DNA of 64,000 nucleotides from Posidonia oceanica. Lineage: Eukaryota > Streptophyta > Magnoliopsida > Alismatales > Posidoniaceae. Position 1 is the first letter of the stretch; each line of letters begins with the position of its first letter. Below are positions 31,903-43,741 of this stretch, piece by piece. The stretch covers positions 54,092,001-54,156,000 of the forward strand of contig JAZBRS010000020.1 of assembly GCA_037176725.1 (NCBI GenBank), read 5' to 3'. Below the pieces are notes generated by a model. It had not been told where the DNA came from. It searched no databases and saw only the letters and a list, made by a program, of their open reading frames with translations. Made by a program: the position numbers and the translations under genes.

Positions 31903-33750
31903 CTAGAGAGGACTACCGTGAATGGTGAAATGACTGGTGCGCTCGATATCAGGGATAAAGTTAATCGCTTTAAACTGATTAACACGATACAAGGTGTCGG
32001 AGGGTTTGGGATTGAAGTGGACAGTTTGAAGCGAGACAGAGGAGACCGCCTCGACTCTGTCTCTGTCAAAGTTTTCAGCCATGACAACGACGACGTCGTC
32101 ACCCCAGCTAAACTTAATCATGCGGTGTAGAGTCAAGGGGATCACTTGATGCTTGTGTAGCCAAGGGCGCCCAAGCAGGAGGTTAAAAGTGGGCTCCAAA
32201 TCAATGATGTAGAACTCTACATCAAATACAACTAGGCCGATGGTAAGGGGAATGATCAGAATTCCCAAAGTGTCGTGATGTGTATTGTCGAATGCTGTCA
32301 TCCCCTTGGTGGCTGGTGTGATATCCTCAGCTTTGAATCCGAGTTTGCTTGCAGTGTGCAAGGGGCAGACATTAAGGCCTACACCATTATCAACCAGCAT
32401 CAAGGGGACACGGAAATCTTTGTACTGCACTGTGACATAGAGGGGTTGGTTGTGACTGATCCCCACCGGAGGTAGCTCGTCACTTGAGAAGGAGATGACC
32501 TGGGGCTCCGCGATCATGCCCACCATGCTTTCGAGGGAGGATGGTTTAATGGCACGGGAAACATGTGCTGCCTGGAACACGTGGAGGAAAGCCTCTAGGT
32601 GCTCCGAGGAAGTATGGATGAGATCCCAAATGGAGATGTCAGCCTTCACCTTCTTGAGCTGGGCGGTGATGCCAGCTGAAGGCTGGTCTTTTTTGGTGGA
32701 GGTAGAGGATAAGGAAGTAGAAGGTTGAATGGGGGGCTCTGCCATTGGTGGCTTGGTGGGTTGCCTTGCTAGTGGAGTAGGTGCTGCTTCTGTGGTAATG
32801 GGTCTGGCTACCAGAGCTACGGGCTTGAACACCCTTCCCGACCTTGTTACTTCCGCCCATGTCTCTATGGCGTAGTCGTATGGGACTCTATGGGTGTCCC
32901 GGGTCAGGTTAATGACCACGGGAAGACGAGTCACAAGCTCCAGTGGGGTTGGTAGTGGATTGGTGGAGGTAGCAGGTTGTGCTTGCTGGGATGAAGGCTG
33001 AGGGGGTTCTGGCTGAGATCTTGCCAGCAAAGAGATGGGTGGTTCAGCTTGTCGTTGCATGGCAGGCCGCGCAGAGGAGCACTTCAGCTTTGTGGCCAGC
33101 TGTATCATGTGGATCGCCGAATCGAAGCCGGCAATAGCAGAATGGTATAGAGAGGCAGGAAATGCCTCAAAAACATGATGAATGGGAAGAGAAGGGTCGA
33201 CCACAAATGTGGTGAGCTCAGAAGGGAAAAGAGAGTGAATGCCTGAGGTCCCAGTGCCTCCTGAGCCTGAGTGCTCTGGCAAGGGTTGGTTCACAATGTT
33301 GGGGTGAGGGGCAAGAGGTGCAGGTGCAGGTGCAGATGTGGGTGCTGAAGTGGAGGCTGCCTCTTGTGTGTTGATGACAATGACCTTGCGATCAATCAAC
33401 TCCTGGATGGCTCCCCGTAGAGTGAAGCAGTTATCTGTTGAGTGGCCCGTGACTCGATGGTAATTGCAGTATAGGTTCGCTTTGTACCACTTTGGAAGGG
33501 GTTTCGGTAGTGGGCGAACCTCGGGGAACTTGAGGAGTGACGCAACCTTGGGGAGGATGGCACTCAGTGGCTCAATGAGGGGAGTGAAGTTGCGCTCATT
33601 CGCGCGAGGCCATCTCTGCCCTGGGAGTTGTCCTTGCCGAACCGGTGCGACAGGATAAACCGGTTGGGCGGTGGTGGTGATCTGTGGTGTGGGTGGTGTC
33701 CTAGGTGCAGGAGCGTATACTACTTGATTCGGAGCAAGCTGGCCCACCAC
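31903..33750 (-). pseudogene. gag C-terminus and aspartic protease (element C)
   Basis: Open for 615 codons. The gag knuckle is near residue 95 (C-x2-H-x4-H-x4-C, starting YCNYHRVTGH). A Pro/Ala/Ser-rich linker follows, then ADISIWDLIHTSSEH and the retropepsin-type protease with active-site loop LMLVDNGVGLNVCPL (Asp-Asn-Gly in place of Asp-Ser/Thr-Gly, about residue 453) and flap-side FNLLLGRPWLH (about residue 525). It ends at TAG where E has TGG (Trp). The start is set only by a frameshift near 33750; the true frame continues from gag upstream. Confidence 0.87.
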
Positions 33751-34858
33751 GTTTAACGGCGCAGTAGGGTATCCAATGAATGCAACGACAGGCTTGGGAG
33801 GATCCCTCCTCTAGAGTGGTTGCTATTATTGCCGTTGTTGTTGTTGTTGCTTCTGCTGCCATTGCGGTTGTGGTTGTTGTTGCTGCTGCCAAGGGCAGTG
33901 TCCTGCCTGGCGAACACGGTGAGTGTGGGAAAGCAACCGCTGCGAAGCAAGCTCTCCACGCGTGCGCCTACCCAAATTAGGGATGAAAAAGTGGTGATGG
34001 GTTGGATGCTGAGCAGGCCCCCAACGCATGGTTGCGCACCTCGGATGAGGATCTCGATAGACTCCTCGTCGGAGGGCCTATCATGAACCTGTGAGGCTAG
34101 GGCATGCCACCGGCTGATGTACTCCCCGAACGGCTCGTTGGGTCTTTGCTTGGTGGTGACTAGATCCTCCCACTTTCGAATCAGGTCAAGGTTGAAAGAG
34201 TACTACTCCAAGAACACCTGACTGAGGGCTCCCTAGGTCCTAATGGCAGTCATGTCAAGTGAGGTGAACCACTTGAGGGCCGGATTAGTAAGACTCTTCT
34301 GGAATAGGCAAATCAGGAGTCTCTCATCAGCCTGAAGCTGAGCGAGATCACCACAATATGCCCACAGATGGGAGATAGGGCAGCCTTTCCCATTATACTT
34401 ATCATAGTCCGGGATGCGAAAGTTCGGGGGGAGTACTGCCTCTGGGAAGTAGCAGAGGTCCAGGAACTCGAAAGACTGGCGTTCGCCGCTCTGCACTAGA
34501 TGTAGTGCTCTCTCCAGATCACCCATCCTGTTAAGGAGGGCGTCCGGTGTAGCTGCTGGCAGAGATGATGTAGCTAGGGCGGGGTTCGCATATGCTGTGT
34601 GGGTCGCACCTAAGTGCACCTCTGGATCCACCATCGCGTCGCCTAGTGATGCGACGTGATGGCCAGCGTACCCGTGCAAAGGTGTGTGGTGCTGTGGAAT
34701 GTATGTTGAAGCTTGAATTTGCTGATGCATAGGATGGGGGAATGCAGAATGCTGTGCAGTGATGGATGAAGAGTGTGGGAGCAACAACTGCTGTAGTGGC
34801 ACGTTGCTAGACTGCAGGCCAAGAGGGTGTTGTGTTCCTGTCATCCCAAGAGAGTGAC
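33751..34858 (-). pseudogene. gag: gag middle part (element C)
   Basis: Capsid-like core: PVDKYNGKGCPISH-type sequence (GKGCPISHLWAYCGDLAQLQ), PALKWFTSLDM, EPFGEYISRWHALASQ and an Asn/Gln-rich low-complexity run (33780-33890). Stops at 34233 and nearby and frame changes around 33750-33960 break it. The right-hand boundary at 34858 is the insertion point of solo LTR D; gag continues in the same frame beyond the LTR. Confidence 0.85.
34854..34858. repeat. Target site duplication of solo LTR D (left), GTGAC
   Basis: GTGAC directly before TGTAGTAATCCC; the identical GTGAC follows the other LTR end at 40573-40577. Five base pairs is the normal duplication size for Ty3/gypsy integrase. Confidence 0.95.
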
Positions 34859-37800
34859 TGTAGTAATCCCGGTGTTCAGATCGTCCATGCACACTACCAA
34901 AAGCTCGCGTGCACCGATCGGAATCAAGCTCACTATAAGCGGCTATCTCCGAGGAGGAGGGCTCAACTCAAAAACACTTAAAATAGAGGAGAAAAGATAA
35001 GAAAAGAAGAAGATAAGACAATTCAGAGTCGCCACCATGTCTATTATTGGGAGACAAGGAAAATCGGAGGAAATGCATGGATTAACACGCAAAACCAAGC
35101 AAAGGGTGCAATGCTAAGCAATGCAAAGAAAAACAAATGCAAATGAATGTAAATGATATGACTCATGCCTAGGATAAGGGCAATATGGTCATTACAGGCC
35201 AAAAGACTGGGCAAGGACTCCTGTTACGTGCGGGGAAGGTGTTAGGCACCCTAGACACGCCCGAGAATCGGTCTTTCTAGGCTTACGCTCGCATACGCAG
35301 GAAAATGCAGGTTTGAATGCCTAAATGCCAATGAATGCCTGAATGAATACTCAAAGGTGTGCTCTAAGTGATGAGATGCAATGTAGGGAAGTAAACGTGC
35401 AGTCTAAGTGCTCAGCAACGCTGTCCGTGTTCTGAACCGGTCGAAACCTGGCTCGTGAGAACTCCAGGCAGTAAGCATCACTGCCCTATATGCAAATGCA
35501 AGCGAAAAAGCAAAACAGCGGTAAAACCAAGCAATGCAGGCGACATGCAAGAGAAAACAACATAAAACACGCAAAACAATGCGAGAAACGGAAGCAGCAC
35601 GCGAAATGGTGCAAAAAACAAGATCGACACGCAAAATGGTGCAAAAGACAAAGCAAGCATGCAAAACGATGCAAGAAACAAGAGCGGCATGCAAAACGGT
35701 GCAAGAAACAGAAGCGGCACGTGAAGCGGTGCAAGAAAGCAAAGCGGGCATGCAAAATGGTGCCAAAGCAAGCGAAATAAAACATCAATAAAGCCATGCA
35801 GATGCAAACGCAAAGAGAAAGAACAAGAGAAGCAAAGGGGAGGCAAACGATGCAAGTGTAAGAACAAGCACCGCTTAAAGACCACGCAACGTAGGTGTGA
35901 AGACCTACAAAGGGGAAAGGAAGCAAGTGGAAGGATTCCCACTGTTCTGTGACCATTTCCCACCAAAGTGTCCCACGATATGTCTCACATGCTGCCAAAA
36001 GCTCGCGTTGCGATCGGATCGTGGAAAAGGGAGAAGAAAGTCACAATTAGTGATGAATCTAGGGGAAACGCAACACAAGGCACTGAGAATACGCGAAAAG
36101 AAGAGACAGAGTTGATAGATAGGAAGAGGGATTCCTAATGTACATGCTCGAGGAAACAAAAAGCAAAAACCATGCATGTAGTGCAAATGGTGTGCAAATG
36201 AATGTTGTGCAGGGGTTCAGGAGGACTTACCTTGGAAATCTGAAGCCTGATCTGAGAAATGCTTGGTCCATGTGGAAGAGCGCTCCACCAGAGTCGTCCA
36301 GGTAGCTTGGTTGAGAAGATCCAACGGCCAGATCAAAAGATATCCCAACTTCAAGGCAAAAGGGTCAGAACAGGGGAGAAGAATGGATCTAGGTGTAAAG
36401 GAGGTCCTAGGGGGTGCAAAATAGGTCCTCCCATGTAAATGGAAGCTAAGTATGCTTTAGTGTGTGCAAGAATGCCAAATGCAAAGATGCATGGGTGCAA
36501 ATGCATGCAGGAATGCAAGAAAGGGCCCAAGAATGACTTTTCAAAAAACTTGGGAGCCTATGTGCAAGTTTTGAAAAAGTGGGACATAAATGCAAAGATT
36601 TTGAAAAATTAGGGGTTTATATGCAAGGTTTTTGAAAACTGGGGGGGTCTGAGTGCAATTTTGCAAAATACAAGGTTTAAAATGCAATTTAATAAGGTAA
36701 ACATGCATTTGGATAAGTTTTGAAATCATGTGGAGGATTAACTTGCAATTTTGAAACATGCAGGGGTTGAAATGCAATTTTATAAGGAAAACTGGGATTT
36801 TAGATGGTCTATGAATTAAATAGTGGATCTAAGTGCAATTTTTAAATATGCAGGGTCAAAAATGCAATTTTATAAGCAAAAATATGCATTTAAATGAGTT
36901 TTATAAACATGCAGAGGACCTATGTGTAATTTTAAAACATGCAGGGTCTAAAATGCAATTTTATAAGCAAAAAAGTTAAAAAATAGATGCTGTGCATACA
37001 GATGAAGGACTGATGTGCAGAAATTAAATTGCATGGGGGAAATAATGCAATGCAGCAAGAAAAGATGAGAAATAAATGCATTGATTAACAGATCAGAGGA
37101 CTAAAATGTAAATAGAGGAAAAGACAGGGTTTAAAAATGCAATTTACTAAGGTAAAATTAGAATATTAAATGAGATTATTAACTGAAGGACTGAAATGCA
37201 AAAATAAGAAACTACAGGACCTGAACTAAAATAAACTTAAAAGGAAAACATAGTAGAAGGACTGGAAAGCAATTAGACAATTTTTTAGATTTTTCATGCA
37301 ATTTCATATGATTTAAATTCAAAATTAAATGAATCTTAAATGTTGGTAGGACTAGAATGCAATAAAATAAAAACAGGAGGCAGATATGCAATATTTGGCA
37401 AAATAGCTAAGCAAGGGGAAAATAAATGAACAGTAATTTGCAGCGGCGTGGCCACTGTAGGAACTGCTACCAGTGGCCAAGAAAGCCAGAGGAGGGAAAC
37501 TGAGGCATTGCAGACCGGTGGGCGGGCTTCACCGGAGGCAAGCGGAGCTCGGAGAGACGTCGGCGAGCGACGGCATTGCCTGGAGCAGGCCAGAGGAGGC
37601 TGCAGACCTGCTCGGAGGTCGACTGGGCGATCGGGGTGGCATCGTGACGATCTGAGGCTACCGGAGTGATCCTGGAGTCGGTGCAGAGCTTGGGTGATCC
37701 TTGGAAGCTGGTTCCGCTGCTGGAGCGACGATTCCAGTCATTGGTCTCGCCGGAGAAGAAGAAGTGGCAGCGGCGATGATTCGGAGGAAGAGGGGAGGAA

Positions 37801-40572
37801 ACTTAAAGCTAAAGGGCGGAAAAGCACGTGAGGAGAAAAATTAGACTAAGGGAGAAGAGTGGCACCTTTTTTGTAGGCTGGATCGTTCTCCCGACGTCAG
37901 CTGCTTTTGTGTGTGCCGGTGGAGGTCGCCTGGAGGATGTAGAGCTCGTCATTGGCTCGGGAGTGCTGGAAACGGTTCAGTGGAGTTCTCCGGAGCTTCC
38001 TGGATCTCTGGAACGAAGCTTCGACGGATGGAGCGGAGTTTTGCTTCTGTGGGTGGACTGCAGATCGCCTGAGGTGGGTAGGGCTGTCTACTGCTCTTCG
38101 GATCAAGTGGAGGATGCCGGTGACTTGCTGGAGGTCAAGCGAGCGTTTTTTGATGCTCAGGAGGGCTGGGAAAAGGCTGGAGAGGAAGTTTGGTCGTTGG
38201 GTGAATTTTGGACAGAATTGGGCAGAGGTGTTTGTTGTGGAGGTCTCTGGCTATGAGGGAGGAGATGGCTAATGGCTTGGGAGGTCTGGAAGGTAGTGTG
38301 TTGGTGGGTTTGGTGATAGAGTTTGGAGGGATTTTGTGGACAGAAGAGGAGGGAATTTTCGAGGAAGGGGATGATGGGTTCTAGCTTGGTTCGGGGTGAA
38401 CTAGGGAGTGGATTCAGGGTGGTTTTGGTTGCTGAATGGAGGGCTAGAAAGGTGGTTGTTTGGGTGAGATTGGGGACGGAAATTGGAGGTGGTTTACTAG
38501 GTGTCGGGTGCTCTGGTATGGATGGAAAAGAAGAGGAAGAAGGATGCTGATTTTCAGTGGAAAGAGGAGGGGATTTTGGGTGCTGGACGCTTTGGAACCT
38601 CTCGCTCTCTCTTGGACGATCCAAAGGCAGCGAAGGAGGAAGAGGTGTGAGGCTTTATCAGCTGCTGAAGACTGGAGGCGCACTGGGGATTTCAAATCCT
38701 CCACCAGTGGGAGCAGCAGCTGGTAGGGAGAAGGACGACTGGAGGTGACGACATTAATTGCCCCCGAGGATCCTGCTGAGATGCTGAGAGAGGAGGCGTG
38801 AGCTAGACTGATGGTGATCGGGAGGGAAGAGAGAAATCAAATTCAAAGAGGAGGGGGAGAGAGCTGGTGGGAGAAAAGGACTGTGGAGGAAGAAGAAGAA
38901 GAAGGAGGGAAGAAGGAGGCTGAACAAGCGGGCCGGGCCTTGTGCAGGGAAAAGAAATAAAAGAAAGAAAGAAAGAAAAGAAAGAAGGGGAAGAGGTGGG
39001 CCGGACCAAAAGCAAAGGAGGAAAAAAAGAAATGGAAAAGAAAGGGAGGAAGAAAAAGGAAGAAGAGAAAGAAGGAAATAAAAATAAAATAAAAATAGAA
39101 AAGGATGGGAAAAGTTTTTAGAATAGTTGTGTTTTAAGTTAGGACTTTGATTAAGTTTTTTAATGGTTGTTTTTTATTAGTTAATTAGGATTAAAGAGTT
39201 TTAGTTTTGATTAGGGTTTTTAGGGTTTTCTTTTCTTTAAATTGTTTTTGATTTTGTTAAAATGTTTGTTGAGTTTTTTAAATTGTTTTTAAGTTATGTT
39301 TTTCTTGTTAGGTATTTGGGATTTTGATTAGGGTTTTTCAAAGATTGTTTTTAGATTAATTAGGATAAGTTTTAGCTTTTGATTTTAATCTTTTAGGGTT
39401 TTGTTTAAGTCTTATTTTAAATTTGATTTTGTTTGTTGAATTCTTTTAATATTTTTAGTTATGTTTTTCTTGTTAGGTTTTTAATTAAGTGTTCTTAGAT
39501 TTTTGATTGTTTGTTTTTCTTTTTAATTAAGTTTTCAAATTGTTTCTTTTAGAATTGTTAAGTTAAGTTTTTTTCCTTAATTACTTGCCTTAGCATTTTT
39601 TAATTGTTCTCTTTCTTTTTAGGATTTGTTTTTTGATTGTTTTTAGTAGGGTTTTTACTTTTGCTTGTTTTGATTATATTTTGGTTTTTTCCTTGATTTT
39701 ATAGCATTTTCTTTTTATTAGTTATGCATTTTTTAAGTTGCACTCTTAGTTTTTCAATTTTAGTTAGGTTTTGGTTTTTAATTGTTTGTTTAATGTTTTT
39801 AATTATTTTTCTTGGGGTTTCGATTTGTTTTTCTTTTGTTTTAGAGTTTTGAAGGTTTTTAAGGGTTTTTTAGGGATTTAGTAGAAGAGAGAAAAAGAAA
39901 AGAAAAAGGAAGAAGAAAAAGGAGAAATGAAGAAGTAAAGAAGAAAAGGAGGAGTTGAAAGAAAATATTTTTTAGAGAATCAAAGAAAAAGCTAAAAATA
40001 AGATAAAAATACAAATAAAATTCAGAAAAGATAGATGCACAAGCTAGGCCCACAGCTAGGCAAGGAGAAGAGAGAAAAGGGAGTGAAAAGAAGGAGAATA
40101 ATCAGGAGAGAGAGAGAGAGGAGAGAGAAAAGGATAATCTAGGAGAGAGAAAAGGAAATTTTGGGTAAAAGAAGGGGTTAGAGGTTTAGAAAAGAGCTGA
40201 AATTTGGAGAGTGTGTGGCCTAGAGTTTCTAGTGTTGGACCTAGGGTTTGGGTTTGGATTTGGGAAAGTTTTGGAAGGGTTTTGAGGTGTAGAAAAAGGG
40301 TAGTTTTACCTAGGTTTTCTAGGATTTTTGGGAGTGGTTTTGGTTTGAAAATTTTGAGGGTTTTTGGTGGGTTTGCTAAGTTGGGAATAGTGAGTTTTCC
40401 TATGATTTTTGGGTAGTTTTTGGGCTTGGAAAAGAGGTGTGATTCTAGGTTAAGTTTGGGCTTGTTTTGGAGAGAAGGATGAAAAGGAATGTGTAGGTTT
40501 GGACCTAGATTTGGATCCAGAAGCCACCAGAAGATTCCAATTGATTCAGCCTGTCAAAATGGGGTGTCAACA
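34859..40572 (-). mobile_element. Solo LTR D, 5714 bp
   Basis: Complete LTR (TGTTGACACCCCATTTTGAC at 40572 reading left, ...GGATTACTACA at 34859) with a perfect GTGAC duplication, and gag of C continuing on both sides. No primer site, internal sequence or second LTR is present, so it arose by recombination between the LTRs of a full element. Layout matches the LTR of A: T-rich start (about 40560-39100), GC-rich block (about 38900-37440), ATGCA-rich region (37400-36450), conserved segment (36385-36227), shared blocks (35490-35402 and 35284-35161) and U5 word (35026-35034). ORFs in it have no recognisable domains. Confidence 0.95.
35161..35284 (-). promoter_or_regulatory. LTR conserved block in solo LTR D
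   Basis: Second full copy of the block described at 10651-10774, with GGCAAGGACTCCTGTTACGT and GGGGAAGGTGTTAGGCACCC intact. Confidence 0.6.
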
Positions 40573-40577
40573 GTGAC
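40573..40577. repeat. Target site duplication of solo LTR D (right), GTGAC
   Basis: Identical to 34854-34858. Counting one copy only, the gag reading frame of C passes through without a shift. Confidence 0.95.
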
Positions 40578-40851
40578 CACTAGAGGCAGGAGTAAAATGC
40601 TATGCAGTGTAAGGTGAGTGCAAAGGAGGCAGCGAGGTCGCCCCCATCACCAGAGCAGTGAGTAGCTGGGGCGATGGCAGAGGCGGAGGTGTAGTGGGGA
40701 ATGGCTGGAACTGCAGGGGAGGCTGCAGTGGGACCTCAGGAACCGCAAGAGGGCAAACAGAGAGAGCCATACCCTACAGAGTCTAGACAAGATCCATCAG
40801 GTGCTGATACTGCACTTCAACTGTCTCGTCAGTTGGAATACTGAGGTGCAG
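40578..40851 (-). pseudogene. gag: gag N-terminal fragment of element C, right of solo LTR
   Basis: Matches the N-terminal Pro-rich part of gag of A and E: LHLSIPTDE, QYQHLMDL, a stop, GMALSV, then Pro/Leu/Gln-rich sequence, in frame with 34858 leftwards. It has at least three stops. It ends at about 40851 (GAGGTGCAG), where unrelated LINE-like sequence starts; the rest of gag and the 5' end of C must lie right of the window or be lost. Confidence 0.85.
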
Positions 40852-42765
40852 GTTTTAAATGATTGAATGCAAGAAAATAAACCATTTGAAAGGTGAGAAA
40901 ATTCTTTTTCTAGTGTGAGAAGGTCTGCCTTCTCTCTAGGATTTTTTTCTTGGGGGGATTTCTCTCCCTTCCCTTTCTTTGCTTTTGCAACCCTTTGGTC
41001 CAATTACCAGCCCATTAATTCAAATTACGGTTCAATGCCATCTCGGGTTCGGTTTGCTGTGGGTTAATATGTGGGGACCACACTGTTAATCGTTATGCTT
41101 AACGATAAGTCGTCTTCTCCAATGCATACTCTGGGAGATTTCTTCCCATCCGCCTTCAGGGAAGCCAGCAGCGATAGGGAAGGTGTGGCTCCTCCACTAA
41201 ATGATCACCATTTCCCAAACCTAGGGGGTGGGCAAGGAGGTGCTGCGAATCGAGGCAAAGCAGGACGTGGGAACAGAGCTCACCGATCCCGATCTCGTCG
41301 GCCTAAAGCCAGCACTCGATCCCGTAGAGAACCTGACAACAGAAAGCTACCACTACCCCGGTGGTCGAGCTACCGGCCTCCTAGGCTGAAAGATGCTCCA
41401 GCTCCAAGTCTAAGGCTTGGTCTCCTAGAGCTCTCAGTTACTTCACTCCAATCCTTAAAAATGGAGTCAAGGTCGCTGTTTGTCCGCTCGAGGAGGTGGC
41501 TAAAGCAGCTACAAACTGGGACCACGTGCTCATGGGTTACTTCATGGGACTCAGACCATACGTGCCAGCATTGGCTAGTTATTTCAAACATCTTTGGATG
41601 ATCAAGGGGGACCTCCAAGTCCTCTCAAGGGGCAATGGGTTCCTCTTGTTTAAATTCTTGGACGACACTAACAAGCAACGTGCTCTGGAAGACAGCCCTT
41701 GGTTCATGCACGGTAAGCCACTGGCCTCTGGTCGTGGCGATAGAATCCAAGTTTGAGAGAGACAAGCTTCTCACTATCCCGGTGTGGGTGAAGCTTCCTA
41801 AGCTGTCGCTCTGGTTCTGGTCTTTGTCACTCATTGGACAAATAGCCAGCACACTGGGTGCGCTATTGTTCATGGATGAAGCCACTACCACTGGCAATCG
41901 TGTTGATTTTGCTCGGGTATGTGTTGAAATAGATGCATCCTTCTCCTTCCCCCGCGTCACCCATATTGAAGTGGATGGCGTCCAAGAAGACATTGCTTTA
42001 GCCTACGACTGGGAACCGAAGCCTTACTTTGTCTGCTCCTCTTTTGGTCATGAGCACAGATCGTGCTCTACGTTGGCCTCTACTCTAGTTGCTATGGAGG
42101 ATAGTGGTCATAACTCAACTTTGTCTACTGGATGCTTGGTAGAGGGGAAGGCTATGGCAGCCCCTGGCGGCTCGTCCAACTCCCCTCCTTCGACTACTGA
42201 ATATCCAGATGGAGAACAGTTGATCCCAAGCAAGCAAACTGAATCAGTAGCCATTTCTTGTTCAGTTACTGTGATACCCCACAGGCCAGAGGAGTCTCCG
42301 AACATTGAGGAAGTGGAATTGCATCCTACCTCAAGGGATCGATCGCCACTTTTTTTTGCCAAAAGCAAGGAGGGAAGCCCTCAAATATATAGAAAAAAGA
42401 ACTGTACAAAAGAGTGTGGGGGTCCAAACGAATCCCTAGCCAAAGCCAAGCCCAAACAGCCCAGCCCAAGCAAACCTGAAATAGGCGATGCCCTACATAT
42501 CAAAAGCAATAACAAAGGCCCACTGGACTGAGCCAGATAGCAACCCAAAGACCAGTAAAATACTATCTGTGTCAAAAATTCTCAACCCAATTGAGAAGAA
42601 GTAAAAACTTGCAAAGCAAAATCCAGATGGCCCACAGGCCGAGCCTGGAGATCAACCCAAAGCAAACACAAACCGAGTCAAAAGTTCTCAACCCACTTGA
42701 GAGGAAGAAAATCTGTGGGCTCTCCACCCAGCAGTTCAGCCCTCCATCCCAGTAAAATACGATGA
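40852..42765 (+). pseudogene. LINE ORF1-like (DUF4283) fragment
   Basis: Plant L1-type LINE sequence. After a 5' untranslated-like stretch (40852-41070), the frame has a basic Arg/Ser-rich N-terminus (41071-41450). Then comes a DUF4283 nucleic-acid-binding domain in two frames: ATNWDHVLMGYFMGLRPYVP and LEDSPWFMHGKPL (41496-41715), then FERDKLLTIPVWVKLPKLSL and STLGALLFMDEATTTGNRVD (41720-42000), and a damaged CCHC knuckle (FVCSSFGHEHRSC). A low-complexity tail follows to 42531 and non-coding sequence to 42765. At least two frameshifts (near 41460 and 41720). The DUF4283 plus knuckle arrangement is typical of LINE ORF1 and related plant proteins. Confidence 0.75.
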
Positions 42766-43741
42766 GATCTCATAGCAGAGTTCCTCCGGTGCGTGGATGG
42801 GTTGACTGTCATCGAAACATCAACAATTACGTTCATTCCAGATGCAAGCAATCATCGCACAAAAAGTGCATCCAATATGTTGCTACTGAGTCTTCGTCCA
42901 GGATCGCTGCTGGAAGCTGTCAAGAAGTAGGATTGAAGCTTCGATCAAGGATGAAGCTATCAGGACATGGCCGCACAGGCATTGGAACAAAGGAGTCCAC
43001 ACCAGTCGTGAGAAGGAGCATGCCCATAGGAGATGATCAGTCCTCTCGACATCGCAGTGGCACTGGTAGCACTGGGATACCAGGAGGAAGCCCCTGCACT
43101 GGAGAGTGTCATGCGTGGGAAGACGACGAAGCATAGCTCTCCATGCACAGAAAGCATGCCGAGGGAGGGCATCTCTGTTCCAGGTCAGCTTTGCCCAAGG
43201 GACGGAAGGGTGATGAGGTCGAATTGAGTTCCAAGCCGAGAGTAAACTGAAGCCTTCCACATTGGGTTTCCAAGAGATAGTGTCGCTTCCATTACCGATC
43301 GGAGTGGTCAAGATTTCTGGCCACAGGTCATGCATCTCCACCGTGGTGGGAGGGGGAGCGCCCAGCTCTGGCTATTAATGAAGGTGCTGACTTTACAAGT
43401 CAGACTAATAGCAAGGTCCTATTTGAACCGATCACCAAACCTCAGCAAGAGAGGGGGTTGTCTTAGCTAGGGATCGAGAAGAAAGTTAGTTGCACTACCA
43501 TCACCCAAATTGTAATTCAGAAGACTAGAGGCAAGGTGGCGAACTCTCAGAATGCCATGCCATGCCTAGGAGCCAATCTGCGGAGGTCTAGCACACCAAA
43601 TTGAGCTTCCCCTAAGGTATTTCTTCCTCATCCGTTGCACCCAATGAGCATCCGAGTTCGTTTCAAGTTCCCACAGTAATCTGATAATGACAGTAATCTA
43701 ATAATGCTGGCTAGGTTACTGTCCTTTGGTCACCAGATACC
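42766..43741 (-). pseudogene. LINE ORF2 C-terminal fragment (zf-RVT)
   Basis: Minus-strand remains of the end of a non-LTR reverse transcriptase. Upstream part (43690-43400): WVQRMRKKYLRG, AWHGILRVRHLASSL and NYNLGDGSATNFLLDP, with stops. Then the zf-RVT domain in an open 152-codon stretch (43341-42883): ISWKPNVEGFSLLSAWNSIR, FCAWRAMLRRLPTHDTL, CYQCHCDVERTDHLLWACSF. After a stop it continues with IACIWNERN-type sequence. No poly-A or 3' UTR is seen. It is opposite in strand to the ORF1 fragment on its left, and is cut on its right by the LTR of E. Confidence 0.82.

Larger units (their letters stand above)
28117..34858 (-). mobile_element. Element C: decayed gag-pol Tat-like retrotransposon (main part)
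   Basis: Minus-strand remnant in the order gag, protease, linker, RT, RNase H, archaeal-type RNase H. It is broken at 28117 by LTR3 of B just before integrase, and at 34858 by solo LTR D within gag; gag continues at 40578-40851. Its own LTRs, primer site and integrase are not in the window. It is related to E throughout but is an independent copy, with its own set of stops. Confidence 0.88.
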
